DNA of 6,336 nucleotides from Rhodocyclaceae bacterium (GCA_016791085.1 JAEUNN010000741.1:1-6336), one strand, 5' to 3'. Positions 1-6,000 are shown, counted from the stretch's first letter. Numbers and translations are program-made. The notes: generated by a model from the sequence alone, not told the origin.

Positions 1-506
1 CGGAATCCGTTGCGCACGCCGTAATCGGCAACCGGCAGCACGTCGGGCCGGCCCAGCGTGAATATGAGCAACATTTCCACGGTCCAGCGGCCCACGCCGC
101 GAATTTGCGTGAGGCGCTCGATCACCGCCGCGTCGTCCTGACGCGCCAGCGCGCGCCGTGACGGTACGCTGCCATCCAGCGTGCGCGCGGCGATGTCGCG
201 CAAGGCCGCAGCCTTGGCGGCGGAAAAGCCGCAGCCGCGCAATCTGGCGTCGTCCAGCGCGCATAGCGCGGCCGGCTCGGGTATGCCGCTGCCGCCGGCA
301 GCCAGGGCGCCTAGCCTGGACAACATGGCATTGGCCGCGGCGGCATGCAATTGCTGGTGCGCCACCGCGCGTACCAGCGCCTGGTAGGGGCTGGCGCGGC
401 GCTCGACCACCAGCCGGCAAGGTCCCACACGCGCGATCAGGGCGGCCATGACCGGGTCTGCCGCGGAAAGCGCGGCCAGCGCGGCGCCATGCGCGGAACG
501 AGCCAT
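1..506 (-). CDS. DNA-3-methyladenine glycosylase, AlkA/HhH-GPD type (partial, C-terminus off window)
   Basis: This base-excision-repair enzyme would act in the cytoplasm, removing alkylated purines such as 3-methyladenine by cleaving the N-glycosidic bond. I translated 168 residues from the ATG at 506. Residues 46-54 read RAVAHQQLH, a typical conserved stretch of the family. Residues 132-145 (LTQIRGVGRWTVEM) are the helix-hairpin-helix with its GVG turn, which binds the DNA backbone. D161 in the following VADYGVRNGF stretch corresponds to the catalytic aspartate of the HhH-GPD superfamily. Family members are usually a little over 200 residues, so roughly 40 are missing past the left edge. The start lies 15 bp after the stop of the upstream exported-protein gene, with only a weak GGGG-type ribosome site, so it is probably translated from the same mRNA as the oxidoreductase gene. 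A repair role for the operon as a whole is not implied. Family assignment is secure; exact substrate range is not. Confidence 0.9.
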   Translation of the reverse strand, partial: MARSAHGAALAALSAADPVMAALIARVGPCRLVVERRASPYQALVRAVAHQQLHAAAANAMLSRLGALAAGGSGIPEPAALCALDDARLRGCGFSAAKAAALRDIAARTLDGSVPSRRALARQDDAAVIERLTQIRGVGRWTVEMLLIFTLGRPDVLPVADYGVRNGF

Positions 507-521
507 GGCCGCCGGCCCCGT

Positions 522-950
522 TCAGCGCGCCGCGGCGCTCGGCTGTCGCGGCGCCGACCGCAGCGCGCGCAAATGGGTCATGAGCCAGTCGCGGCTCGGC
601 ACGGCAGGCGTTTCGCCGCACTGCACGGCATACGCCTTGCCGCTCGCGCTGCTGTTGCTGGCGGCAAGGTCTATGAATGTTTCCGTGCTATCGACCTTGC
701 CGCGGCGCTCCAGATAGGACAGCTTGTCGAGCAGGTGCGCGCTGGCGGCCGCGCCGTCGTACCAGGTGCCGTTGCGGTTGAAGCGGCAGTTCGAGGCGCG
801 CAGCACGTCCATGAGCGCTTCGATTTCGGCGCGCGCCGACTGCAGCTGGGGCGCCGCCTGCAGCGCCGCGCCGCTGCACAGCGCGAGCGCGGCAAGCAGG
901 CAGCGCGCGGCGCGCCGGACGTTCGATGCGGGCCGACTAGCGATCGACAT
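522..950 (-). CDS. DUF5329-type small exported protein
   Basis: Predicted 142-residue periplasmic protein of unknown function. Residues 12-33 form an arginine-led hydrophobic segment ending in ALQAAP, a classical Sec signal peptide with likely cleavage near residue 32-33. The mature part has EIEALMDVLRASNCRFNRNG (42-61), then AAAASAHL-like and K-x-x-Y-like positions around 68-79, TFIDLAASNSSASGKAY (91-107) and a conserved-looking VQC (109-111). This pattern matches my recollection of the DUF5329 family, which includes E. coli YfeK. C55 and C111 are the only cysteines of the mature protein and could form a disulfide in the periplasm (inference). The start is uncertain: an ATG at 968 in the same frame adds six residues, but the ATG at 950 has a GGTGG about 7 nt upstream and gives a tidier signal peptide. 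Either start overlaps the 3' end of the oxidoreductase gene (14 or 32 bp), which implies translational coupling. The family name is a motif-level guess. Confidence 0.8.
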   Translation of the reverse strand: MSIASRPASNVRRAARCLLAALALCSGAALQAAPQLQSARAEIEALMDVLRASNCRFNRNGTWYDGAAASAHLLDKLSYLERRGKVDSTETFIDLAASNSSASGKAYAVQCGETPAVPSRDWLMTHLRALRSAPRQPSAAAR

Positions 951-1923
951 GCACGACCACCCGGCCACGTACCTGTCCGGCCAGAATTTGCGGTGCCACG
1001 GCGAGCGCCTCGGCCAGGCCGATGTCGCGGCTGATCGCTTCGAGCTTGGCCAGATCGAGATCGCGCGCGAGCCGCGACCAGGCTTCGAGGCGCAGCGGCG
1101 TGGGCGCCATGACGCTATCCACGCCGTACAGCGTGACGCCGCGCAGGATGAACGGCGCCACGCTGGACGGGAAGTCCATGCCCTGGGCCAGTCCGCAGGC
1201 CGCCACGGCGCCGCGGTAGCGCGTGGTGGCGCAGGCGTTGGCGAGCGTGTGGGAACCGACGCTATCCACCACGCCGGCCCAGCGTTCGCGCCCCAGCGGC
1301 TTGCCGGGAGCGCTCAATTCGGCGCGATCGATAATGTCGGCCGCCCCCAGCGACTTGAGGTAATCGGCTTCCTGCGGCCGCCCGGTCGAGGCGATCACGC
1401 GATATCCCAATCTGGCCAGCAGCGTAATGGCGACCGATCCCACGCCGCCGTTCGCGCCGGTCACCAGCACCTCGCCGTCGCCCGGGCGCAAGCCGTGCTT
1501 TTCCAGCGCCAGGACACACAGCATGGCGGTATAGCCGGCGGTGCCTATGGCCATGGTTTGGGCCGCACTCAGGCCGGCCGGCCGGGCGATGAGCCACTCG
1601 CCCTTGACCGAGGCGTATTGCGCCAGTCCGCCCCAGTGGGTTTCGCCCACGCCCCAGCCGTTCAGGATGACCGCGTCGCCGGCCTGCCAGAGCGGGCTGG
1701 CGCTATGTTCGACGACTCCGGCGAAATCTATGCCGGGCACCATGGGCCATTTGCGCACCACCGGGCCCTTGCCGGTAATGGCCAGTCCATCCTTGTAGTT
1801 CAGCGTGGAATGCGATACGCGCACGCGCACGTCGGCCTCGGGCAGGCGCGAAATATCCAGGTCGGCCAGTTCGGCCAGTGTGGCGCCGCTGTCGGACCGG
1901 TTCAGCAATATGGCTTTGAACAT
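937..1923 (-). CDS. acuI: AcuI/YhdH-type NADPH-dependent medium-chain oxidoreductase (acrylyl-CoA reductase family)
   Basis: A 328-residue zinc-independent medium-chain dehydrogenase/reductase of the quinone-oxidoreductase branch. Members of the AcuI/YhdH subgroup reduce acrylyl-CoA to propionyl-CoA with NADPH and relieve acrylate toxicity; other members have unknown substrates. The N-terminal catalytic GroES-like half shows STLNYKDGLAITGKG (39-53) and PMVPGIDFAGVV (60-71), both hallmarks of this subgroup. GWGVGETHWGG (89-99) follows. The Rossmann half carries VTGANGGVGSVA (154-165), the dinucleotide-binding glycine motif, and ends in GRVVVHVDR. Length and motifs match a full, intact enzyme. 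The start at 1923 is chosen because GAGGAG lies 8 nt upstream and because family members begin with an MFKA-like sequence. An in-frame ATG at 1959 would add 12 unsupported residues and remove that ribosome site. It is the first gene of the leftward operon and divergent from the moxR-type gene. The symbol reflects the family, not proven substrate. Confidence 0.9.
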   Translation of the reverse strand: MFKAILLNRSDSGATLAELADLDISRLPEADVRVRVSHSTLNYKDGLAITGKGPVVRKWPMVPGIDFAGVVEHSASPLWQAGDAVILNGWGVGETHWGGLAQYASVKGEWLIARPAGLSAAQTMAIGTAGYTAMLCVLALEKHGLRPGDGEVLVTGANGGVGSVAITLLARLGYRVIASTGRPQEADYLKSLGAADIIDRAELSAPGKPLGRERWAGVVDSVGSHTLANACATTRYRGAVAACGLAQGMDFPSSVAPFILRGVTLYGVDSVMAPTPLRLEAWSRLARDLDLAKLEAISRDIGLAEALAVAPQILAGQVRGRVVVHVDR

Positions 1924-1931
1924 GTCGGTTT

Positions 1932-1937
1932 CTCCTC
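1932..1937 (-). promoter_or_regulatory. Ribosome binding site of the oxidoreductase gene
   Basis: GAGGAG on the minus strand, 8 nt before the ATG at 1923. It decides that start over the in-frame ATG at 1959. Confidence 0.8.
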
Positions 1938-1972
1938 GTGGGGATATGAAGATTAGCACTCCGGCGGCGACG

Positions 1973-1978
1973 TATAAT
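1973..1978 (+). promoter_or_regulatory. Candidate -10 box for the rightward moxR-type operon
   Basis: A perfect TATAAT lies 26 bp before the ATG at 2005, in an otherwise GC-rich stretch, and would give a short leader of about 20 nt. No good -35 is seen: TTAGCA (1953-1958) is 14 bp away and GATTAG (1951-1956) is 16 bp away but matches poorly. There is no extended TGn element. A weak or activator-assisted sigma-70 promoter is therefore the likeliest reading. Confidence 0.6.
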
Positions 1979-1991
1979 CAGCGCCTGCCCC

Positions 1992-1996
1992 GGAGG
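1992..1996 (+). promoter_or_regulatory. Ribosome binding site of the moxR-type gene
   Basis: GGAGG is 8 nt before the ATG at 2005. Another ATG at 1998 is only 1 nt from this site and opens a five-codon frame that stops at once, so 2005 is the real start. Confidence 0.8.
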
Positions 1997-2004
1997 AATG
2001 AGCG

Positions 2005-2847
2005 ATGCGCTTTGAAGGTACGTCTGCCTATGTCGCCACGCCCGACCTGATGCTGGCCGTGAATGCCGCAATCCGCCTGCAAAGGCCCTTGCTCATCAAG
2101 GGCGAACCGGGTACCGGCAAAACCATGCTGGCGGAACAGGTGGCCGCCGCGCTGCAGCTGCCGCTCATCGAATGGCATATCAAGTCCACCACCAAGGCGC
2201 AGCAGGGTCTGTACGAATACGACGCCGTGAATCGCCTGCGCGACTCGCAACTGGGCGACCCGCGCGTGCAGGACATCGCCAATTACATCGTGCCCGGTGT
2301 GCTGTGGCAGGCTTTCGAGGCGGCACAGCCGACCGTGGTGCTCATAGACGAAATCGACAAGGCCGACATCGAGTTCCCCAACGACTTGCTGCGCGAACTC
2401 GACCGCATGGAATTCCACTGCTACGAACTGCACCGCACGGTGCGCGCCGAGCACCGGCCGCTGGTATTCATCACCAGCAACAACGAAAAGGAATTGCCGG
2501 ACGCCTTCCTGCGCCGCTGTTTTTTTCACTACATCAAGTTCCCGGACCGCGAAACCATGCAGCGCATCGTGGACGTGCATTTTCCGGACCTGAAAAAAAC
2601 GCTGCTGCGCGAGGCGCTCGAAGTGTTTTTCGAACTGCGCGACATTCCGGGCCTGAAAAAGAAGCCGTCCACCTCGGAACTGCTGGACTGGCTCAAACTG
2701 CTGGTGGCCGAAGACATTCCGCCCGAAGTGCTGCGCAGCAAGGATCACAAGACCGCCCTGCCGCCCATGGCCGGCGCACTGCTCAAGAACGAACAGGACG
2801 TGCATCTGTTCGAACGTTTGATATTCATGGCGCGCCAGGGGCGCTAG
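2005..2847 (+). CDS. MoxR-family AAA+ ATPase
   Basis: A 280-residue cytoplasmic ATPase. MoxR proteins are AAA+ chaperones that form rings and use ATP to remodel or insert metal into a target, usually together with a VWA-domain partner. Visible motifs in order: Walker A GEPGTGKT (33-40); Walker B VVLIDE (111-116), running on into IDKAD; sensor 1 in ITSNNEKELPDAF (156-168) with N159/N160; and LRR (169-171), the likely arginine-finger region. Residues 68-110 hold the GLYEYDAVNRL segment typical of this clade. The C-terminal lid spans roughly 180-280 and is lysine-rich around 220. All ATPase residues are present, so the enzyme should be active. It heads a close-packed rightward gene set whose fourth gene is the expected VWA partner (3879-5057). 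The client protein cannot be read from the sequence. Start is fixed by the GGAGG site. Confidence 0.93.
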   Translation: MRFEGTSAYVATPDLMLAVNAAIRLQRPLLIKGEPGTGKTMLAEQVAAALQLPLIEWHIKSTTKAQQGLYEYDAVNRLRDSQLGDPRVQDIANYIVPGVLWQAFEAAQPTVVLIDEIDKADIEFPNDLLRELDRMEFHCYELHRTVRAEHRPLVFITSNNEKELPDAFLRRCFFHYIKFPDRETMQRIVDVHFPDLKKTLLREALEVFFELRDIPGLKKKPSTSELLDWLKLLVAEDIPPEVLRSKDHKTALPPMAGALLKNEQDVHLFERLIFMARQGR

Positions 2848-2859
2848 GCCCGGCACACC

Positions 2860-2865
2860 AGGAGG
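2860..2865 (+). promoter_or_regulatory. Ribosome binding site for a TTG-started small gene
   Basis: A full AGGAGG, the strongest Shine-Dalgarno sequence in the window, sits 5 nt before the TTG at 2871. No ATG is in range, so it argues for initiation at TTG. Confidence 0.75.
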
Positions 2866-2870
2866 CTGCG

Positions 2871-3074
2871 TTGAAGTCGGTATATCTGGTCACGGCCATC
2901 GCGGCGGCCGTGCTGGCGATGTGGGGACTCACCCTCACGCTCATCAATCTGGCCGGCGACATGCCGGTGCCGGGACGCCCGCTGTGGCTCACGCTGGCCA
3001 TGCTGGCAGTCGGCACGGCCGGATTCCTCGTATGCCTGGTGCGCCTGATACGCGCCGTGGCCGCACGCAAATAG
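2871..3074 (+). CDS. Small two-helix membrane protein (TTG start), unknown function
   Basis: A 67-residue protein that an ATG-only gene finder would miss. It starts at TTG, 23 bp after the stop of the ATPase gene and 5 nt after AGGAGG. Residues 4-28 form a first hydrophobic helix (VYLVTAIAAAVLAMWGLTLT and on). A short polar turn GDMPVPGRP (29-37) follows. Residues 38-60 form a second helix, ending in a basic tail (RLIRAVAARK). The positive C-terminal tail and the single lysine at residue 2 suggest both ends in the cytoplasm by the positive-inside rule (inference). I recognise no family. It ends 15 bp before the protease gene. Its place between a MoxR ATPase and a CPBP protease suggests a membrane anchor or adaptor for either, but nothing in the sequence proves it. 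The nearest in-frame ATG is residue 17, inside the first helix and without a ribosome site. Confidence 0.75.
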   Translation: MKSVYLVTAIAAAVLAMWGLTLTLINLAGDMPVPGRPLWLTLAMLAVGTAGFLVCLVRLIRAVAARK

Positions 3075-3089
3075 CTAGGCGGCGCGGCC

Positions 3090-3872
3090 ATGGACGAGCA
3101 CGATACGGCACTAGACGTCTGGCAGGCGGCGATCGCGGTCGCCTTGTCCTACGGGCTTGCCACGTTTTATTACGCCGTGCTGATCGAACTGTGGCCGGCC
3201 GGTTCGCCACGCGCCGAGGGCATAACCGCGGGCCTGTTCGCGCACGGTACCATCATCGCGTTTCTGATGTGGCACGGCCGCATCGGCTACCGCCGCCTGC
3301 TGCACGACACGCGCACACCGCTCCGCGCACTGGCCGGCGCACTGCTGCTGCCGGTGCTGCTGGTGGCCGCCGGCGGCGCGCTGGTCGCGGCCGACGTCGT
3401 GAATGTGCTGGAAACGCTATTTCCGATGTCGGAAGGCAACCGCGCGCTTTTCGCCTCCATGCTGGACGGTTCGCCCGAAGCGCTGACCGCAGCGCTCATG
3501 ATCGCCCCGATCGCCGAAGAAATGCTGTTCCGCGGTCTCATACTGCGCGGCCTGCTGCAGCACTACACGCCCGGCCCGGCCATATTCCTGTCGGCACTGA
3601 TATTCGCACTGGCCCACATGAATCTTTATCAGGGCTCGGTGGCCATGCTGGTGGGTCTGGTATGCGGCTGGATGTACTGGCGCACGCATAGTCTGCTGCC
3701 CTGCGTACTGGCCCATCTTTGTTTCAACGCCGTGGCAACGTTTTACGACCCGGCGCCGCTGGGCGAAGCCGGCAGCAAGATACTGCAGGCCACGGCGAGC
3801 TTCGCCGGCCTCGCCGCCATGCTGCTGGGGCTGGCCCTGCTCTATCGCATCCTGGAACGCCGCGAAAGCTGA
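3090..3872 (+). CDS. CPBP-family (Rce1/Abi) intramembrane metalloprotease
   Basis: A 260-residue polytopic inner-membrane protein. CPBP enzymes are glutamate/histidine intramembrane proteases related to eukaryotic CAAX prenyl endopeptidase; bacterial members mature or inactivate membrane proteins and bacteriocins, mostly with unknown substrates. All three signature motifs are present: EExxxR as E143-E144-MLF-R148; FxxxH as F172-ALA-H176; and HxxxN as H209-LCF-N213. Hydrophobic segments lie roughly at 11-32, 45-61, 79-104, 131-142, 163-176, 183-197, 201-215 and 232-252. Residues 105-130, before the active site, are a more polar loop. A modest AGGCGG lies 7 nt before the ATG, and the gene starts 15 bp after the small membrane protein gene and ends 6 bp before the VWA gene, so it is firmly within the operon. 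Five of its 13 isoleucines use ATA, high for this GC content. Activity is expected; substrate is unknown. Confidence 0.92.
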   Translation: MDEHDTALDVWQAAIAVALSYGLATFYYAVLIELWPAGSPRAEGITAGLFAHGTIIAFLMWHGRIGYRRLLHDTRTPLRALAGALLLPVLLVAAGGALVAADVVNVLETLFPMSEGNRALFASMLDGSPEALTAALMIAPIAEEMLFRGLILRGLLQHYTPGPAIFLSALIFALAHMNLYQGSVAMLVGLVCGWMYWRTHSLLPCVLAHLCFNAVATFYDPAPLGEAGSKILQATASFAGLAAMLLGLALLYRILERRES

Positions 3873-3878
3873 GGCGCC

Positions 3879-5057
3879 ATGCTGATCGATTTTTTCCTGC
3901 ATCTCAAGTCGCACCAGTTGCCGGTGTCGACCAAAGAGCTGCTCACCTTGCTGGAAGCGATGCGCGAGCGCGTGTGCGGCCATTCGATCGACGAGTTCTA
4001 CTATCTGGCGCGCACCTGCATGGTCAAGGACGAACGCAATTTCGACAAGTTCGACCGCGCCTTCGGCGAGTATTTCAAAGGCGTCGAGTCGATTCCCGGG
4101 CTGGACGCGGAAATTCCCGAAGACTGGCTCAAGCTCATGCTCCAGCGCCATCTCACGCCGGAAGAGAAGGCGCGCATCGAAAAACTGGGCTGGGACCAGC
4201 TCATGGAAGAATTCCGCAAGCGCCTGGCGGAACAAAAGGGGCGCCACGGCGGCGGCTCGAAATGGATAGGCACCGGCGGCAGCAGCCCGTTCGGCGCGCA
4301 CGGCTACCATCCGGAAGGCATACGCATCGGCCCGGAATCGGCCGGCAACCGCACCGCGGTCAAGGTGTGGGACGAGCGCGTGTATCGCAATCTGGACGAC
4401 GGCGTGGAACTGGGCACGCGCAACATCAAGGTTGCGCTGCGCCGGCTGCGCCGCTTTGCGCGCGAAGGCGCCCCCACCGAACTGGATCTGGACGGCACCA
4501 TAGGCGCCACGGCGCGCAACGCCGGCTGGCTCGATCTGCTGTTGCGGCCGGAACGCCACAACCAGGTCAAGGTGCTGTTATTCCTCGACGTGGGCGGTTC
4601 CATGGAAGACCACGTGCGCGTCTGCGAAGAATTGTTCTCGGCCGCGCGCGCGGAATTCAAGCACCTGCAATATTATTATTTCCACAATTGCGTCTATGAG
4701 TGGGTGTGGCAGGACAGCACGCGCCGCCACCGCGACCGCACGCCGACCTGGGATGTGATCCACCGCTTCGGGCCCGACTACAAGCTCATATTTGTCGGCG
4801 ACGCGAGCATGAGCCCTTACGAAATACTCAATCGCAGCGGCAGCGTGGAATACAACAACGAAGAGCCCGGCGCCGTGTGGCTGCGCCGCCTGCTCGACCA
4901 ATATCCGGCATCCTGCTGGCTCAACCCGGAACCCGAACGCTATTGGCAGTACCGCCAGTCCATCGCGGTGATCCACCAGATTGTCGGCGGACGCATGTTC
5001 CCGCTCACGCTGGACGGGCTGGAACGCGCCATGCGGCAATTGTCCAAGTCGCGCTGA
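3879..5057 (+). CDS. VWA-domain protein, CoxE-like (partner of MoxR ATPase)
   Basis: A 392-residue protein with no signal peptide, so probably cytoplasmic. The N-terminal part (about 1-130) contains LPVSTKELLTLLEAM (14-28) and VKDERNFDKFDRAFGEYF (49-66), typical of CoxE-like proteins that pair with MoxR ATPases. Residues 118-165 are charged, passing into a glycine-rich linker (HGGGSKW, GTGGSS). The VWA fold begins near 233 with LLFLDVGGSM. Its metal site reads D237-x-G239-x-S241 in place of the canonical DxSxS, a substitution I associate with this subgroup. D308 in FVGDASMSPYE is a further probable metal ligand. The protein ends in FPLTLDGLERAMRQL. The start ATG is 6 bp after the protease stop, with GAGG overlapping that stop, so translation is probably coupled. 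In the Cox system CoxD/CoxE help assemble the CO-dehydrogenase metal centre; no such enzyme is visible here, so the client is open. Confidence 0.9.
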   Translation: MLIDFFLHLKSHQLPVSTKELLTLLEAMRERVCGHSIDEFYYLARTCMVKDERNFDKFDRAFGEYFKGVESIPGLDAEIPEDWLKLMLQRHLTPEEKARIEKLGWDQLMEEFRKRLAEQKGRHGGGSKWIGTGGSSPFGAHGYHPEGIRIGPESAGNRTAVKVWDERVYRNLDDGVELGTRNIKVALRRLRRFAREGAPTELDLDGTIGATARNAGWLDLLLRPERHNQVKVLLFLDVGGSMEDHVRVCEELFSAARAEFKHLQYYYFHNCVYEWVWQDSTRRHRDRTPTWDVIHRFGPDYKLIFVGDASMSPYEILNRSGSVEYNNEEPGAVWLRRLLDQYPASCWLNPEPERYWQYRQSIAVIHQIVGGRMFPLTLDGLERAMRQLSKSR

Positions 5058-5133
5058 CCTGCGCGCGCCCATGCAAACGCGCGCACGGCTCCGCGCGGAT
5101 ACGCCGGACTCGCCGCCAGATACCGAGGAACCC

Positions 5134-5784
5134 ATGCATCCCCCGCGCAGAACGCTCATAAAAACGCTCGCGGCGAGCCCGCTGCTGTTATCCGCATTGC
5201 TGCGCCGCGAGGCGCACGCGGGATCGCTCGGCCAGGGCATACGCGGCTTTCGCGGCAGCGTCACGGTGAATGGCGCGCCGGCCTATTTCCGCATGCCGGT
5301 CGGCTCCGGCGACACGTTGCGCACCGGCCCGGCGTCCGAAGCTCTGGTGGTGTTCGGCAGCGACGCCTTTTTGCTGCGCGCCGATTCCCACATGGCGTTC
5401 GGCTCGTCGGGCGCTGCGTCGTTTTTGCGCGTGCTGTCGGGCGCGCTGCTGTCGGTGTTCGGACATGGGCCGAAACGTCTGCAAACGCCCACCGCTTCGA
5501 TAGGAATACGCGGCACCGGCTGTTATATCGAGGCAGGCGCCGCACAAACCTATTTCTGCCTGTGCTACGGCGCGGCCGACATCCAGCCCCACGCGCAACC
5601 CGAGCAGGCCATGCAAATCGTGACGCGCCACCACGACAGCCCGCTGCTGATACATGGCGCAGGGGTCGAAAAGCTCATGGAATCCAGCAGCGTGCGCAAC
5701 CACACGGACGCCGAACTGGAACTGATCGAATCCCTGGTCGGCCGCCGCCCGCCGTTTCGACCCGGCACCGACTATCCGTACTGA
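5134..5784 (+). CDS. Tat-type exported protein with FecR-like domain, unknown function
   Basis: A 216-residue protein. Residues 5-10 read RRTLIK, a plausible twin-arginine motif, followed by a hydrophobic stretch (11-23) and AHA|G at 27-30, a good signal-peptidase site, so export to the periplasm is likely. The mature part begins like FecR-domain proteins: RGSVTVNG (40-47), VGSGDTLRTG (56-65), ALVVFGSDAFLLRADS (70-85), LRVLSGALLSVF (98-109), then TPTASIGIRGT (118-128), the family's hallmark turn. It lacks the cytoplasmic N-terminal domain and transmembrane anchor of true FecR, and no FecI-type sigma factor is nearby, so a role in iron signalling should not be assumed. C130, C142 and C144, with H166-H167-D168, are clustered and may bind a metal (inference). 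GAGGA lies 4 nt before the chosen ATG; an in-frame ATG at 4981 would bury the signal peptide and overlap the VWA gene. It follows that gene after 76 bp with no clear promoter, so may be cotranscribed. Confidence 0.85.
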   Translation: MHPPRRTLIKTLAASPLLLSALLRREAHAGSLGQGIRGFRGSVTVNGAPAYFRMPVGSGDTLRTGPASEALVVFGSDAFLLRADSHMAFGSSGAASFLRVLSGALLSVFGHGPKRLQTPTASIGIRGTGCYIEAGAAQTYFCLCYGAADIQPHAQPEQAMQIVTRHHDSPLLIHGAGVEKLMESSSVRNHTDAELELIESLVGRRPPFRPGTDYPY

Positions 5785-5834
5785 ACGGCGGCCTCGCCTG
5801 ACAATCCGGCCGGAGAGGTGCAATCCCCTGCCGC

Positions 5835-5870
5835 AAAACAAAAACCCCCGGCAGCGCGAGCTGACGGGGG
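5835..5870 (-). terminator. Rho-independent terminator of the rRNA operon
   Basis: Read on the minus strand, arms CCCCCGTCAGC and GCTGCCGGGGG pair around a TCGC loop. This gives ten base pairs with one T/C mismatch, followed by TTTTTGTTTT. It lies 15 bp past the 5S 3' end. The plus-strand side lacks a T-run, so it should work poorly for the rightward operon. Confidence 0.88.
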
Positions 5871-5884
5871 TCGAGTTATAGGGT

Positions 5885-6000
5885 AGCCTGGCACTGACCT
5901 ACTTTCTCACGCGAATGCGCAATATCATCGGCGCGGCTGCGTTTCACGGTCCTGTTCGGGATGGGAAGGGGTGGTTCCACAGCGCTATGGGTACCAGGCT
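5885..6000 (-). rRNA. rrf: 5S ribosomal RNA
   Basis: A complete 5S rRNA of about 116 nt on the minus strand. The 5' end AGCCTGGTAC pairs with the 3' end GTGCCAGGCT to close helix I (ten pairs, including one G-U). The internal stretches CCATCCCGAACAGG and CCGTGAAACG are the conserved 5S loop regions, and GTGAGAAAGTAGGTCA near the 3' side is typical of betaproteobacteria. The ends could be off by one or two bases because the helix I edge is used as the boundary. It is the last gene of the rRNA operon, downstream of the 23S gene and followed by the terminator. Confidence 0.95.

Noticed and set aside
181..1034. Several plus-strand frames over the glycosylase and DUF5329-type genes
   Set aside because: They are Arg/Ala-rich, motif-free shadows of the minus-strand genes.
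724..1956. Long open plus-strand frame (410 codons) opposite the oxidoreductase gene
   Set aside because: It is antisense to a protein with clear family motifs throughout, has low-complexity Ala/Arg/Gly/His composition and no recognisable domain. High GC content produces such shadow frames.
1924..1959. Longer oxidoreductase starting at the ATG at 1959
   Set aside because: The extra 12 residues have no family counterpart and would include the GAGGAG ribosome site of the start at 1923.
1978..2856. Open minus-strand frame (292 codons) opposite the MoxR gene
   Set aside because: The plus strand carries intact Walker A, Walker B and sensor motifs; the antisense protein shows no known motif.
3417..4559. 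Long open minus-strand frame (380 codons) opposite the protease and VWA genes
   Set aside because: It crosses two well-supported genes, has an Ala/Gln/Arg-rich composition and no motifs.
5068..5093. GCGCGC inverted repeats after the VWA gene as a terminator
   Set aside because: The repeats are short, simple-sequence GC runs with a long loop and no T-run after them; chance in GC-rich DNA is enough.
4981..5133. Longer form of the FecR-like protein starting at 4981
   Set aside because: It would overlap the VWA gene by 77 bp and place 51 arginine-rich residues ahead of a good signal peptide; the ATG at 5134 has its own ribosome site.
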